Shown: positions 22,807-31,220, counted from the first letter of the stretch. The stretch: 39,635 nt of DNA from Nocardia pseudovaccinii NBRC 100343 (GCF_001613225.1 NZ_BDBY01000177.1:1-39635); one strand, 5' to 3'. The notes: generated by a model not told the origin, from the sequence alone. Numbers and translations are program-made.

Positions 22807-24424
22807 GGCTGAATGCCCTCTCTGTGGAAGTAGCCGACGCCGACTGGGGAGTCCACGTCACGACTCGGGCGGCGATATCGGTCGACGCGCGCGGCGCCCA
22901 TGCGGCTGCGACGAAATGGTCCGGCCGGATCAGCACAAATCTGCCCTGATAGCGCGAGAACTCACGCAGCAGAGCGCCGTCTACATCGATGAGTACGCGT
23001 CGCGACGTCCGCGGCAGGCGTTCCTGCGTAACCACCAGAGCTTGGCCACCCTTGACTGCCTTGCAGATGGGTTCTACTGCGGCCCAGTGCGATTCGGCGA
23101 TGTCGACGCCGATCACGGCCCATCCATCACCGAGCACATCGTCAAGTCGACGCAGTTCGTGGGTGACCGAATCGAAGACCAGCGGCTGGCCGATCGGTAC
23201 TCCCACATCGTCGGGCCCGCCGTCGCACACCACCAGGCCGTCGGTGTAACGCTGCGCAGGCCGGTACCGCATCTGCTCGAGGTAGGCGCGGCCCTCATCG
23301 GTCTGCAGCGCTCGCCGTACGGCGTTGTCTCGACGCCGGGCCAGCCCGGACGACGTGGACATCACCACGCGACCGAGCCGTTCGGACAGGCGCACCGTCG
23401 CCAACGCGTGCGGGGCACGTTCGGTTCGATAGCTGGACAGCACCGACCGATCGAGCCGACCGTCGAGAACGTCGGCGATCTTCCAGGTCAGGTTCGCCGC
23501 GTCGCGGATGCCGGAGTTCAATCCCTGACCAGCGAAGGGTGGCATCATATGCGCGGCATCACCGAGCAGAAACGACCGCCCGATCATCCACTCGTCGGCG
23601 ATCAGCGCGTTGAATCGGTAGTTCACTGCACGTTCGACCTGATGGGGTTCGATCGGCCGATACCGTGAGATCAGCCGCTGGATGAGCTCGAACGACGGGG
23701 GCGCGCCTGCCTCGCCTTCGCCGTCGTGCAGCCGGAATTCGTAGCGGCACCGGCCATCCAGGCCCGGCACGATGACATGCGGTCTTTCCGGATCGCCGTG
23801 GTGCATCGCGAACCGCTCCGTGTGCGGATCGTCGAGAGTGTCGACCACCAGCCATACATCCGGATAGCTGCGGCCGCTCATGTCGATGCCTTGCAGTAGT
23901 CGAGTCGCCGAACTCCCGCCGTCGCAGCCGAGCACATAGTCGGCGTCCAGGAACTGCTCGGCTCCCGCGAACTCCATCCGCAGACGCACAGCGTCGGAAC
24001 GCTGTTCGAATCCGGTCACTCGGGTTCCGAAGCGCAACAACACATTCGGGGCCGAATCGAGGGCGGACACCAGCGCACGTTCGAGGTCGGGCTGGGCGAA
24101 CGGATTCTTGAAGGGATATCCGAGCCGGAAAGGCGCGGGTCCCCGGGCATGGAACAGCGCGACGCCGTCCCGATCGTAGTAGCAGGTTCCGGTGCCCGGA
24201 ACCACAATCGGCAGGACCTTGTCCACGATCCCGGCCTGCTGGTACGCCCGCAACGACTCGTCGTCAACGCTGATCGCCTTCGGCTCATCGCTGGTAGTTT
24301 CGTTCTGCTCGAGTAACATCACGCCGACACCGCGGGCAGCGAGTAACGCAGCGGCGGTGAGACCAACGGGCCCGGCGCCACATATCGCGACATCCACCCT
24401 CCCAAGCGACTTCGATGACGCCAC
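22799..24424 (-). CDS. Flavin-dependent aromatic hydroxylase (MhpA/phenol hydroxylase type)
   Basis: 541 residues from GTG 24424, with GAGAGG seven bases upstream. FAD motif VAICGAGPVGLTAAALLA, DG motif YVLGCDGGSSATR, and GD motif SFLLGDAAHMMPPFAGQGLN with the NLTWK segment place it with class A monooxygenases. The C-terminal part from about residue 400, ending YQGRFVLIRPDHFVAAAW, is the thioredoxin-like domain of MhpA and phenol hydroxylase. It should hydroxylate a phenolic ring to a catechol, which the overlapping dioxygenase gene then cleaves. It is the first gene of a six-gene operon facing a divergent IclR gene across a 108-bp region with two operator-like dyads. Confidence 0.92.
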   Translation of the reverse strand: MASSKSLGRVDVAICGAGPVGLTAAALLAARGVGVMLLEQNETTSDEPKAISVDDESLRAYQQAGIVDKVLPIVVPGTGTCYYDRDGVALFHARGPAPFRLGYPFKNPFAQPDLERALVSALDSAPNVLLRFGTRVTGFEQRSDAVRLRMEFAGAEQFLDADYVLGCDGGSSATRLLQGIDMSGRSYPDVWLVVDTLDDPHTERFAMHHGDPERPHVIVPGLDGRCRYEFRLHDGEGEAGAPPSFELIQRLISRYRPIEPHQVERAVNYRFNALIADEWMIGRSFLLGDAAHMMPPFAGQGLNSGIRDAANLTWKIADVLDGRLDRSVLSSYRTERAPHALATVRLSERLGRVVMSTSSGLARRRDNAVRRALQTDEGRAYLEQMRYRPAQRYTDGLVVCDGGPDDVGVPIGQPLVFDSVTHELRRLDDVLGDGWAVIGVDIAESHWAAVEPICKAVKGGQALVVTQERLPRTSRRVLIDVDGALLREFSRYQGRFVLIRPDHFVAAAWAPRASTDIAARVVTWTPQSASATSTERAFSHG

Positions 24425-24474
24425 TGACCTGCCTCTCGACCGCCGGAGAATTGGTACGTCCAGCGTAGAATTGT

Positions 24475-24491
24475 GTCCTGGTAAACAGAAA
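24475..24491. promoter_or_regulatory. Imperfect operator-like site GTCCTG-N5-CAGaaa
   Basis: The left half matches the perfect dyad that follows at 24496; the right half is degenerate (CAG kept). The two sites start 21 bases apart, two helical turns, suiting a pair of IclR dimers on one DNA face between the divergent genes. Confidence 0.5.
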
Positions 24492-24495
24492 TAAC

Positions 24496-24512
24496 GTCCT
24501 GCTTTACAGGAC
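24496..24512. promoter_or_regulatory. Operator-like dyad GTCCTG-CTTTA-CAGGAC
   Basis: Perfect 6-5-6 inverted repeat, 20 bases before the IclR start and 72 before the monooxygenase start. The same arms with the same spacer length recur at 29701-29717 in front of the ABM gene. Probably the binding site of the IclR protein encoded next to it. Confidence 0.65.
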
Positions 24513-24532
24513 ACACACCGATTGGAGCTCAC

Positions 24533-25324
24533 GTGCCGACGGCAGACAAACGCTCGACCGCCAGATATCGGGAGCGCAATTCGACCGCTGATCGAGCGCT
24601 GGACATCCTTGGGCTCTTCACCAGCGACAAACCGTCCTGGTCAGGGGCCGAAATCGCCGCACAACTCGGCGTGGCCAGGTCGACCGGGTATCGGTACCTG
24701 CAAAGCCTCGTGGGACGCGGCTTCCTCGAAGAGGCGCCGCACGGCTTCCGGCTCGGTCCTCGTATCTTCGAACTCGCTCGCGTGGCCCGGGTTGGTGTCG
24801 GCCTGTCGGAGGTCTCACTGCCGGTGATGCGCGCGCTTTCGGAACAAGTCAACGAGACGGTTCTGCTCACCCGTCGATCTGGCAGCTCGGTGGTTTGCCT
24901 GGATTTGGTCGAAGCGCGCCGGGCGGTTCGACTCACCTACGAGCGCGGCCACGTGCTGCCCATCAATGCCGGGGCGGCAGCTGAAGTTCTACTGGCATGG
25001 GCCGACCCGGCCGAAGTGGCGGCCGTGTTGAGTTCTGCGCCGCTGGAACGCTTCACCGCCAAGACCCTGACGAATCCTGACGACTTGCGGGCCCGTCTCG
25101 TACAAATCCGCAAGCGCGGAGTCGCGGTATCCCAGGGCGAGCTCGACGAGCACATTCTGGGTGTCTCCGCTCCGATCCGAGATGCGGTCGGGTCTGTCTG
25201 CGCCGCGATCAGCGTTGCCGCGCTGGCGATGCGGGTTCCCCGCTCCGAGTTGGATGCACTGAAGATCGCTGTGCGCAATGCCGCTGTCGACATCTCACGC
25301 GGCCTCACCTTGGTCGACGCCTGA
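24533..25324 (+). CDS. IclR-family regulator of the monooxygenase operon
   Basis: 263 residues from GTG 24533 (GGAG six bases upstream). The HTH is NSTADRALDILGLFTSD with LGVARSTGYRYLQSLV; the ligand domain has a modified AGK motif (PINAGAAAEVLLAWA) and a GVAVSQGELDEHILGVSAPI segment. The usual Gly-Lys of the family signature is replaced by Ala-Ala, so effector binding may differ from the other two IclR proteins here. Divergent from the 24424-18200 operon with two dyads between them; a third copy of the dyad suggests it also controls the ABM-protein gene at 28808-29602. Confidence 0.92.
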   Translation: MPTADKRSTARYRERNSTADRALDILGLFTSDKPSWSGAEIAAQLGVARSTGYRYLQSLVGRGFLEEAPHGFRLGPRIFELARVARVGVGLSEVSLPVMRALSEQVNETVLLTRRSGSSVVCLDLVEARRAVRLTYERGHVLPINAGAAAEVLLAWADPAEVAAVLSSAPLERFTAKTLTNPDDLRARLVQIRKRGVAVSQGELDEHILGVSAPIRDAVGSVCAAISVAALAMRVPRSELDALKIAVRNAAVDISRGLTLVDA

Positions 25325-25431
25325 GTCCCAGTGGGGAAGACCCGGCGCTTTCTGCACAGCGGAATACCGTTGCTCGTACCTTGTGACTGAAACCACAGTC
25401 ATGTGTATGCGGTGACCGACCGCATCTCAGT

Positions 25432-25480
25432 ACAGGTGATCGACCACGCCCATCTGGCCATGGGCAGCGATCAGACCTGT
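25432..25480 (+). promoter_or_regulatory. Nested inverted repeat in the leader of the P450 operon
   Basis: Three stacked arm pairs: ACAGGT/ACCTGT (25432-25437, 25475-25480), GATCG/CGATC (25438-25442, 25468-25472) and GCCCAT/ATGGGC (25448-25453, 25460-25465) round a six-base loop. It ends 27 bases before ATG 25508. It has no T-run, so an operator or a leader RNA structure is more likely than a terminator. Confidence 0.5.
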
Positions 25481-25507
25481 TCCAGCAGAACCCCATATGG
25501 AGCAACG

Positions 25508-26068
25508 ATGCCCAATCCCGAACCGACCGTCGCCGAGATCCAAGACGCGATAGTCGAGCTCTTGCGCACCGAAGAGATCGGAACCCTCGCCACCATCGAC
25601 TCCGAGGGCCGCCCGGCGTCGTCGGAAATGCATTTCGCTGGAGATGGGCTCATCGCCTACATGCACACCTTCACCTACACCCGCAAACACGGCCAGATGC
25701 AAGAGAACCCGAACGTCAGCTACTCGCTGAGCTACATGCCTCCGGAGGGCTACTTCGGCCGTCGCAACACCCGGTACCTGCAGATTCAGGGTCGCGCGTT
25801 CCTCGTTACCGATCCCGAAGAGATCCAACGCGTCGCGAAGATCAGCTTGGAACAGTTCGCTTGGGCATCCGACACCTCGCTGTACGACAACGTCAAGCTG
25901 CCTGACCAGGGAAAACAGATCTTCTATCGAATCGAACCGGTGCAGGGGCTCTGGGCCGACAACCGTGTTCGCTTGTTCTTCCGGAAGCTGGTCGAGTTCA
26001 GCGAGGACGGAAAAACCATCACCAACGTCACCGACTACAACGTGGCGACCGGCCGTCGAAGTCGGTGA
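25508..26068 (+). CDS. Pyridoxamine-5'-phosphate-oxidase-like FMN split-barrel protein
   Basis: 186 residues from ATG 25508 (GGAG five bases upstream). The opening IVELLRTEEIGTLATIDSEGRPASSEMHF is the usual N-terminal strand pair of this family, and NTRYLQIQGRAFLVTDPEEI follows. Such proteins bind FMN, F420 or haem; the cofactor cannot be told from sequence alone. It is the first gene of the ferredoxin/P450 operon, 75 bases before the ferredoxin gene, and may be a flavin reductase or a redox partner for the P450 route. Confidence 0.8.
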   Translation: MPNPEPTVAEIQDAIVELLRTEEIGTLATIDSEGRPASSEMHFAGDGLIAYMHTFTYTRKHGQMQENPNVSYSLSYMPPEGYFGRRNTRYLQIQGRAFLVTDPEEIQRVAKISLEQFAWASDTSLYDNVKLPDQGKQIFYRIEPVQGLWADNRVRLFFRKLVEFSEDGKTITNVTDYNVATGRRSR

Positions 26069-26143
26069 CGAGCCCTGAGCGCAGGGCGAAACCGCCGACG
26101 CCGTGGTCGGCAGATCGACGCAAAGCAAAAGTTAGGAGTTGCC

Positions 26144-26368
26144 ATGGCGCCGAATGAATCTCACCGCTTATCCGTCGATATGGATCGCTGTGAGGGCTAC
26201 GGTATGTGCCAACAAGTCGCACCCTCATTGATTCATCTCAATGACGATGATGAGCCGGTCATCGATATCGCCGAGGTATCGGCTGAACACAAGCCGCTCG
26301 CCGATGCCGCAGTGCATGCCTGTCCTGTTGTGGCGCTGAGCCTTTCGAGTTCGGTCCCGCTGCAGTGA
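26144..26368 (+). CDS. 3Fe-4S ferredoxin, P450 redox partner
   Basis: 74 residues, AGGAG five bases before the ATG. Three cluster Cys are seen: Cys16 and Cys22 in DRCEGYGMCQQVAP and Cys60 in HACPVVAL, the single-cluster 3Fe-4S pattern typical of actinobacterial P450 ferredoxins. Its end overlaps the reductase start (GTGA). It carries electrons one at a time from the reductase to the P450 encoded at 27530. Confidence 0.93.
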   Translation: MAPNESHRLSVDMDRCEGYGMCQQVAPSLIHLNDDDEPVIDIAEVSAEHKPLADAAVHACPVVALSLSSSVPLQ

Positions 26369-27522
26369 CCGCTCGTCGAATTGTCGTCGTGGGCGCCTCG
26401 CAAGCGGGCTGCGCGACGGCGGCAGCCCTGCGCCGGTTCGGTTTCGATGGCCAGATCACCATGATTGGAGACGAGCCCCATCCGCCTTATAGCCGGCCCC
26501 CTCTGTCGAAGGGGGTGCTGACCGGATCCGAGACCGCCGATAGTGTTTTCCTCAGCAGTAACGAAGACATCGAGCTGCTCACTGGTGTCGCCGCGGTCGG
26601 GCTCGACCGAGACAGCAGCCGAGTTCGGCTCGACGACGGCGAAACCATCGGCTACGACGGCCTTGTCATCGCCACAGGGGCGAGCGCACGTCGGCTGTCG
26701 GGGAAACCCTCGCAAGAAATCACGCTGCGCACACTCGACGACGCTGTCTATCTGCGGCAGTCCCTCGACACCATCTCTAGCGTAGTAGTGGCGGGCGGTG
26801 GGTTCCTTGGGATGGAGATCGCCTCGTCGGCCGTCAGCCTCGGTAAGTCGGTCACCGTGGTCGACCAGAACACGCCGCTGGCAGGTCGTCTCGGGCCCTT
26901 GCTTTCCGACCTGTGCCTGACCGCGGCCGCGGACAAGGGAGTGAAGGTTCTCGTCTCCCGGGCCGGGGTCGAAATCGCAGATGACGCACCAGGCCAGCTG
27001 CAAGCATCCGACGGCACCATACTGGCTGAGGCCGACATAGTCGTCACCGCGGTAGGCGACATTCCCAACACCGGATGGTTGCGAGACAGCGGTCTACCGC
27101 TGGCCGGCGGGGTGATCATCGATGACGCCTGCCAGGCCGCACCCGGAATCGTCGCGGCCGGCGACGTCGTCAGTCTGCCCGGCCCGGGTGGGCGGTGGGT
27201 GCGTAGTCCACATTGGTCGAATGCGTTGTCACAGGCCACAATTGCGGCCGCGACCTTGCTGGGGCGTCAGCCAGATACACAGCTCGGCAGCGCTCCGTCC
27301 TTCTTCTGGACCGAGGTCTTCGGCATGCGCATCCGTTTGGCCGGACAGCTTCCACCTGTCGGCGAGCCGACCGTCCTTGACGGGTCGATCGAGGAAAGAC
27401 GCGCACTGCTGATGTGGCCATCGCCTGATCCCGAAAATGCGTTCGGCACCGTGGCAGCGGTCAACTACCCGATCTCGGCGCCCAAACTCACGAAACTCGC
27501 CCGGCACCCTCACAAGCATTGA
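26365..27522 (+). CDS. FAD-dependent ferredoxin reductase for the P450
   Basis: 385 residues from GTG 26365. N-terminal FAD motif IVVVGASQAGCATAAALR, PPYSRPPLSKGVLTG, NAD motif VVVAGGGFLGMEIASSAVSLG, and C-terminal FAD motif GIVAAGDVVSLPGP. This is the putidaredoxin/rhodocoxin reductase type, oxidising NADH and reducing ferredoxin. The gene order ferredoxin, reductase, P450 with overlapping or seven-base junctions shows a complete three-component system. Confidence 0.94.
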   Translation: MTARRIVVVGASQAGCATAAALRRFGFDGQITMIGDEPHPPYSRPPLSKGVLTGSETADSVFLSSNEDIELLTGVAAVGLDRDSSRVRLDDGETIGYDGLVIATGASARRLSGKPSQEITLRTLDDAVYLRQSLDTISSVVVAGGGFLGMEIASSAVSLGKSVTVVDQNTPLAGRLGPLLSDLCLTAAADKGVKVLVSRAGVEIADDAPGQLQASDGTILAEADIVVTAVGDIPNTGWLRDSGLPLAGGVIIDDACQAAPGIVAAGDVVSLPGPGGRWVRSPHWSNALSQATIAAATLLGRQPDTQLGSAPSFFWTEVFGMRIRLAGQLPPVGEPTVLDGSIEERRALLMWPSPDPENAFGTVAAVNYPISAPKLTKLARHPHKH

Positions 27523-27529
27523 GAGAACC

Positions 27530-28714
27530 GTGACCAACTCCATTGCAGCCATCCCCCTTTCGGATGCCGACATCTTTTCCGAAGAAGTGATGTCGGATCC
27601 CTATCCGGTATTTCGCGAGCTGCGCGACGCGGGCCCGATTGTCTACCTGAGCCGTCACGACGCATTCGCCGTGGCTCGCTACCAGGAAGCCCGTCATGTC
27701 CTCGGTGACTGGAAGTCCTTCTCGTCCGCCGATATTGCTTTGAACAAGCAGTTCAATGAGTACGTCGGCGAGGGCATCATCCGGGCCGATCCACCGATTC
27801 ACGACGCCCTCCGCGGCGTGCTGTCAGCCAAGCTCGCCCCTCGCGCGGTCCGCGAACTCGCACCTGATATCTCGCGACGGGCAGAAAAGATCGTCGACAC
27901 GGTGATAGAGCAAGGCTCTTTCGACGCGGTAAAGGGTTTCGCGCAACGATTTCCCGTCGAGATCGTCGGTGATCTGATCGGACTGCCCCAGCACGGACGA
28001 GAGCACTTGCTCGGCTTGATCGATGCGAATTTCAACTGCTTCGGCCCCGCGAACGACCGCACCTTCGCATCCTTCCCGAAACTGCAGCATCTGGCCGAAT
28101 ACGTCATGCTCAACACCACCCGGGACGAATTAGCAGAAGACAGCCTCGGCAGGGCCGTCTACGACGCTGTTGACGCGGGCAAGATCCCCGCCTCCGCGGC
28201 CCCGTGGCTGGTGATGACCTACGTGACCGCGGGGATGGACACCACGGTGCACGCGCTCGCCCACACGATCTGGCTGATGGCCGAGCACCCGGACCAATGG
28301 GACGCGCTGCGCGCCGACCCTGCGCTCATCCCGCAGGCATTCCGGGAGGTACTGCGCTTCGAATCCCCAGTCCAGGTATTCGGCCGAACCGCCCGAGTCG
28401 ATTGGGAGGTCGAGGATTTCACGGTTCCTGCCGGGTCACGATTGGCGGTCCTGTTCGGCTCCGGAAACCGAGACGAACGAAAGTGGACCGACGCCGACCG
28501 ATTCGACGTCCAGCGCAGCAATATCGACCATCTGGGATTCGGATACGGCCTGCACGGTTGTGCCGGTCAGGCGCTGGCGGCACTCGAGGGGGAGGCGATC
28601 CTGCGTGCACTGGTCGCCCGGGTCTCGCGAATCGATGCAGGCCCGCCCGTCCGGCATTTCAACAACGTTCTCCGGGGACTCGAATCGTTGCCTACACGGC
28701 TGACAGTCGGTTGA
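27530..28714 (+). CDS. Cytochrome P450, CYP199-like
   Basis: 394 residues from GTG 27530. The I-helix is TYVTAGMDTTVHAL (acid-alcohol pair Asp-Thr), the ExxR motif lies in FREVLRFESPVQ, and the haem-binding loop is HLGFGYGLHGCAGQ. Overall layout and stretches such as LRDAGPIVYL, GREHLL, FGSGNRDERKW and NNVLRGLESLP resemble CYP199A proteins, which demethylate 4-methoxybenzoates. The residues I recall as holding the benzoate carboxylate in CYP199A (Arg/Ser after FCSS and in LVRSLLSAG) are different here (FSSADIA, LVMTYVTAG), so the substrate may be a neutral methoxy- or alkyl-arene. It is the last gene of the operon; a hairpin terminator follows. Confidence 0.9.
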   Translation: MTNSIAAIPLSDADIFSEEVMSDPYPVFRELRDAGPIVYLSRHDAFAVARYQEARHVLGDWKSFSSADIALNKQFNEYVGEGIIRADPPIHDALRGVLSAKLAPRAVRELAPDISRRAEKIVDTVIEQGSFDAVKGFAQRFPVEIVGDLIGLPQHGREHLLGLIDANFNCFGPANDRTFASFPKLQHLAEYVMLNTTRDELAEDSLGRAVYDAVDAGKIPASAAPWLVMTYVTAGMDTTVHALAHTIWLMAEHPDQWDALRADPALIPQAFREVLRFESPVQVFGRTARVDWEVEDFTVPAGSRLAVLFGSGNRDERKWTDADRFDVQRSNIDHLGFGYGLHGCAGQALAALEGEAILRALVARVSRIDAGPPVRHFNNVLRGLESLPTRLTVG

Positions 28715-28753
28715 GCTGCCCTGCCATGCAGGAGCTTTGACTCGGAGATGAAG

Positions 28754-28797
28754 ATGGAGTGGGTCTCACCCGTTGGGGTAGGACCCACTCCATTTTC
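28754..28797. terminator. Bidirectional hairpin terminator
   Basis: Perfect 12-bp arms ATGGAGTGGGTC (28754-28765) and its complement (28782-28793), with additional ACCC/GGGT pairing in the loop and TTTT on the plus strand after it. It lies between the convergent P450 and ABM genes and can serve both. Confidence 0.88.
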
Positions 28798-28807
28798 GAT
28801 CGGACGA

Positions 28808-29602
28808 TCAGGCGACGCACAATCCGGGTACAGCGACGCGATGGAGTACGTGGCGAGTGCAGCGGCTTCCGGCCGGATATCCGGAGACGACTTGCGCGAA
28901 GGCCGGGTCCGCGACCGCGGCGAGGAGGTCCTTCCCGGACTCCCAGACCGCAAGATTGATCAGCACGCCGCTGCCGCCGATGCCGCGATACAGCTGAGCC
29001 TGAATGAATCCTGGCCGCTTCTTCATGTAGGACGCGACCTGCTGATATGCCGCGATCGCCTGTTCGGCCGCGCCCTCAGGTGCGATCAAGACATCCAGCA
29101 ACACGAAATCGCGGTCGATCGTGGCGAGTTGGTTGGCGACCGGCAATTCCGGGCACAATTCCAAGAACTCGATAGCCGGTCCGGCGGAGTCACCCGGCTC
29201 TCGACCTCCCGCAACTGCGGATTCCCACGGCTCACCCAGGCAGATGCCCGGCACCGCAACCGGCCGCACCAGATGCGGATACGCCACGGATCCATCCGGA
29301 TATGTGGCGAGAAACTTCTGAAAGTCCGGATTGACGAAGCCTTCCTGCAGTGCCTTCGTGGATTCCCAGACTGCCATGTTCATCATAACCCGGCTGTTCC
29401 CAGCGCCTCGATGCAACTGCGCGGAAATCAGTCCAGGCTTGGTCTTCATGACCCCGGCGTCCAGGCGCCACGCATCGTACAAGCTCTCCATCTGTCCCTC
29501 GGGCGCTACGAACGTGTTCACGAGAATGACCGGTTCGTCGCCGGGCTCAGCCAGTTGCGCCAGAAAAGGCGCCTTGGAATCGAAACCATTCAACGTAATC
29601 AT
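28808..29602 (-). CDS. Tandem antibiotic-biosynthesis-monooxygenase (ABM) domain protein
   Basis: 264 residues, AGGAG upstream. Two homologous ABM/Dabb-like halves (about residues 23-123 and 165-264): each has (V/I)APEG, a (T/R)KPG or (K/R)RPGF turn, QLxRGxGxSxVxxNxAVWES and ends with VAVPG(I/L)C. The halves clearly arose by internal duplication, forming in one chain the dimer that such domains need. Single ABM proteins act as cofactor-free oxygenases or as small accessory factors; the function here is not known. An IclR-type dyad 100 bases upstream ties it to the monooxygenase operon's regulator. Confidence 0.8.
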   Translation of the reverse strand: MITLNGFDSKAPFLAQLAEPGDEPVILVNTFVAPEGQMESLYDAWRLDAGVMKTKPGLISAQLHRGAGNSRVMMNMAVWESTKALQEGFVNPDFQKFLATYPDGSVAYPHLVRPVAVPGICLGEPWESAVAGGREPGDSAGPAIEFLELCPELPVANQLATIDRDFVLLDVLIAPEGAAEQAIAAYQQVASYMKKRPGFIQAQLYRGIGGSGVLINLAVWESGKDLLAAVADPAFAQVVSGYPAGSRCTRHVLHRVAVPGLCVA

Positions 29603-29700
29603 CTGAGCTCTCCTAATTCTTCACAGATCGATTTCAACGCGACTGCTGATACTCGGGACCGCGTCATCATGAAAATGGTTCCTACATCACGAAAAGCATT

Positions 29701-29717
29701 GTCCTGGAATACAGGAC
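29701..29717. promoter_or_regulatory. Operator-like dyad GTCCTG-GAATA-CAGGAC
   Basis: Perfect 6-5-6 dyad identical in arms and spacing to 24496-24512, placed 99 bases upstream of the ABM gene (minus strand) and just after the MFS stop. It is the second copy of the presumed IclR operator. Confidence 0.62.
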
Positions 29718-29735
29718 TTCAGCTCGGTTAGGGTG

Positions 29736-31220
29736 TTATCCGATCTCCTGCGCGCCAGCTCTTTCCGGTTCTATACCTGCGAGAGCATCCGAAGGTCGCT
29801 GGATACGCGGCAGCAAGAACGCCGCCAACAGTCCGATTCCAGCTATTCCCGCGAGCAGCCAGTAGGCGTTGGTATACGCCGCATCCAGATAGAACGGAAC
29901 ACCGTTCATTACCACCTGATTCGCGGCGAGCACGGTGAACAAGATTTGATAGCCGAATCCGCCGACAACCTGCAGGGCCAGGTAGGCGATACCGTTGACG
30001 GTCGCCTGCTCGTCCTGGGATACGACTGAAACGACCATTGCTGTGCCGCAGGCCATTACCGTACCGCCCGCGATACCGACCAATACGGAGGCAACGATGA
30101 CCTGCACCGTGTCATGATGCGCGCGCGCAAAAACCGCGAGACCGACCACCAACAGTGCCGCACTCGGCAGCCAAATTTGCCGAGGACCAACAAGTTTCAG
30201 TGCACCACCGGTAGCCACGGCAGCAGCGACGGTGGCAATACCAGCGGGTATGCCTACCACCGCATAATGGGTGGCAGTCCACCCGAATCCGTCCGACGCG
30301 AAAGGAATTCGCGGATACTGGGCCAAGAACGAGAAGACCACTGGCGAAATAATATAAGCGAACTGAACGAACGCCGCTGTAATGATCACGACAGCAACCG
30401 GGCGTCGAGCCAACATCCGTACGTCGACGATCGGATGCGCTGACCGCAGTTCCACCACTACGAATACGACCAACGCGACTAGACCGACAAGCAGCGGCCA
30501 CGCCGTTCGAGGCGCAGTCCATCCCGCGCTGTACACGTTCCCGCCTCCGTATGCCAGCAGTGCGACTCCGCCACCGAGCAGAAGTCCACCGATCCAATCG
30601 AATCCGTCCGTGAACCGTCCGCGTCGCGGAGTTTCCGGCATGGCAGCCAGCATCCCCATCGCGGCCACCGTCAGTCCGGTCAGCAACCACATCGCACTGC
30701 GCCACCCAAAGGAATCGATCAAATGGCCGACGATCACCGGGGTCACCAGAATCACCACCCCCACCGATCCCATGACCACGCCGTACGCCATCGCAACCCG
30801 TCTGGCCGGGAAGCACTCCCGGATACAGGCTGGGATCAGCGCCACGATCGGCCCATAGAAACCGGCGATCGCGCGGCCGATGAGCAGTACGGCGAAGCTC
30901 GGTGCCAGTGCAGACACGATGTCGCCGATGATCCCGGCCGCCGCGAGTATCAGCATCACGCGGCGCTTGCCGTGGACATCGCCGAGCTTGACGGCGAACG
31001 GCAGCGTGAACAGCGACACCAGCAGTGTGGCGAGGTTGAACCAGACGATGTCGGTAGTGCGGAATTGTTCAGCGATATGCGGTTGCGCTACCCCGCCTGC
31101 GATGCCGGCGATCGATAACAGCTGAGCCGGCAATATAAGTGCCAGCATCAGCGGCAACCCACCGGATTGCGCAGCCACGGAACCGGTTTCGGTTGCAGGA
31201 GGAGGAATCGTGTCAGACAT
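29736..31220 (-). CDS. MFS transporter, 14-TM DHA2 (EmrB/QacA-like) type
   Basis: 494 residues with about fourteen hydrophobic segments. The loop 2-3 motif reads LGDVHGKRRVM, and GRAIAGFYGPIVALIP with GVVMGSVGVVILVTPVIVGHLID carries the antiporter motif C region of drug/H+ exporters. The start at ATG 31220 (MSDTIPPP) has a weak SD (AAAGAA). The DHA2 type suggests export of an aromatic intermediate or toxic compound, but uptake carriers of this size also exist. It is followed 135 bases later on the same strand by the ABM gene, with an operator-like dyad in between, so the two are probably separate units. Confidence 0.88.
   Translation of the reverse strand: MSDTIPPPATETGSVAAQSGGLPLMLALILPAQLLSIAGIAGGVAQPHIAEQFRTTDIVWFNLATLLVSLFTLPFAVKLGDVHGKRRVMLILAAAGIIGDIVSALAPSFAVLLIGRAIAGFYGPIVALIPACIRECFPARRVAMAYGVVMGSVGVVILVTPVIVGHLIDSFGWRSAMWLLTGLTVAAMGMLAAMPETPRRGRFTDGFDWIGGLLLGGGVALLAYGGGNVYSAGWTAPRTAWPLLVGLVALVVFVVVELRSAHPIVDVRMLARRPVAVVIITAAFVQFAYIISPVVFSFLAQYPRIPFASDGFGWTATHYAVVGIPAGIATVAAAVATGGALKLVGPRQIWLPSAALLVVGLAVFARAHHDTVQVIVASVLVGIAGGTVMACGTAMVVSVVSQDEQATVNGIAYLALQVVGGFGYQILFTVLAANQVVMNGVPFYLDAAYTNAYWLLAGIAGIGLLAAFLLPRIQRPSDALAGIEPERAGAQEIG

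Noticed and set aside
21895..22812. 305-codon plus-strand frame
   Set aside because: Antisense to the extradiol dioxygenase gene, whose iron ligands and overlaps are clear; no recognisable motifs.
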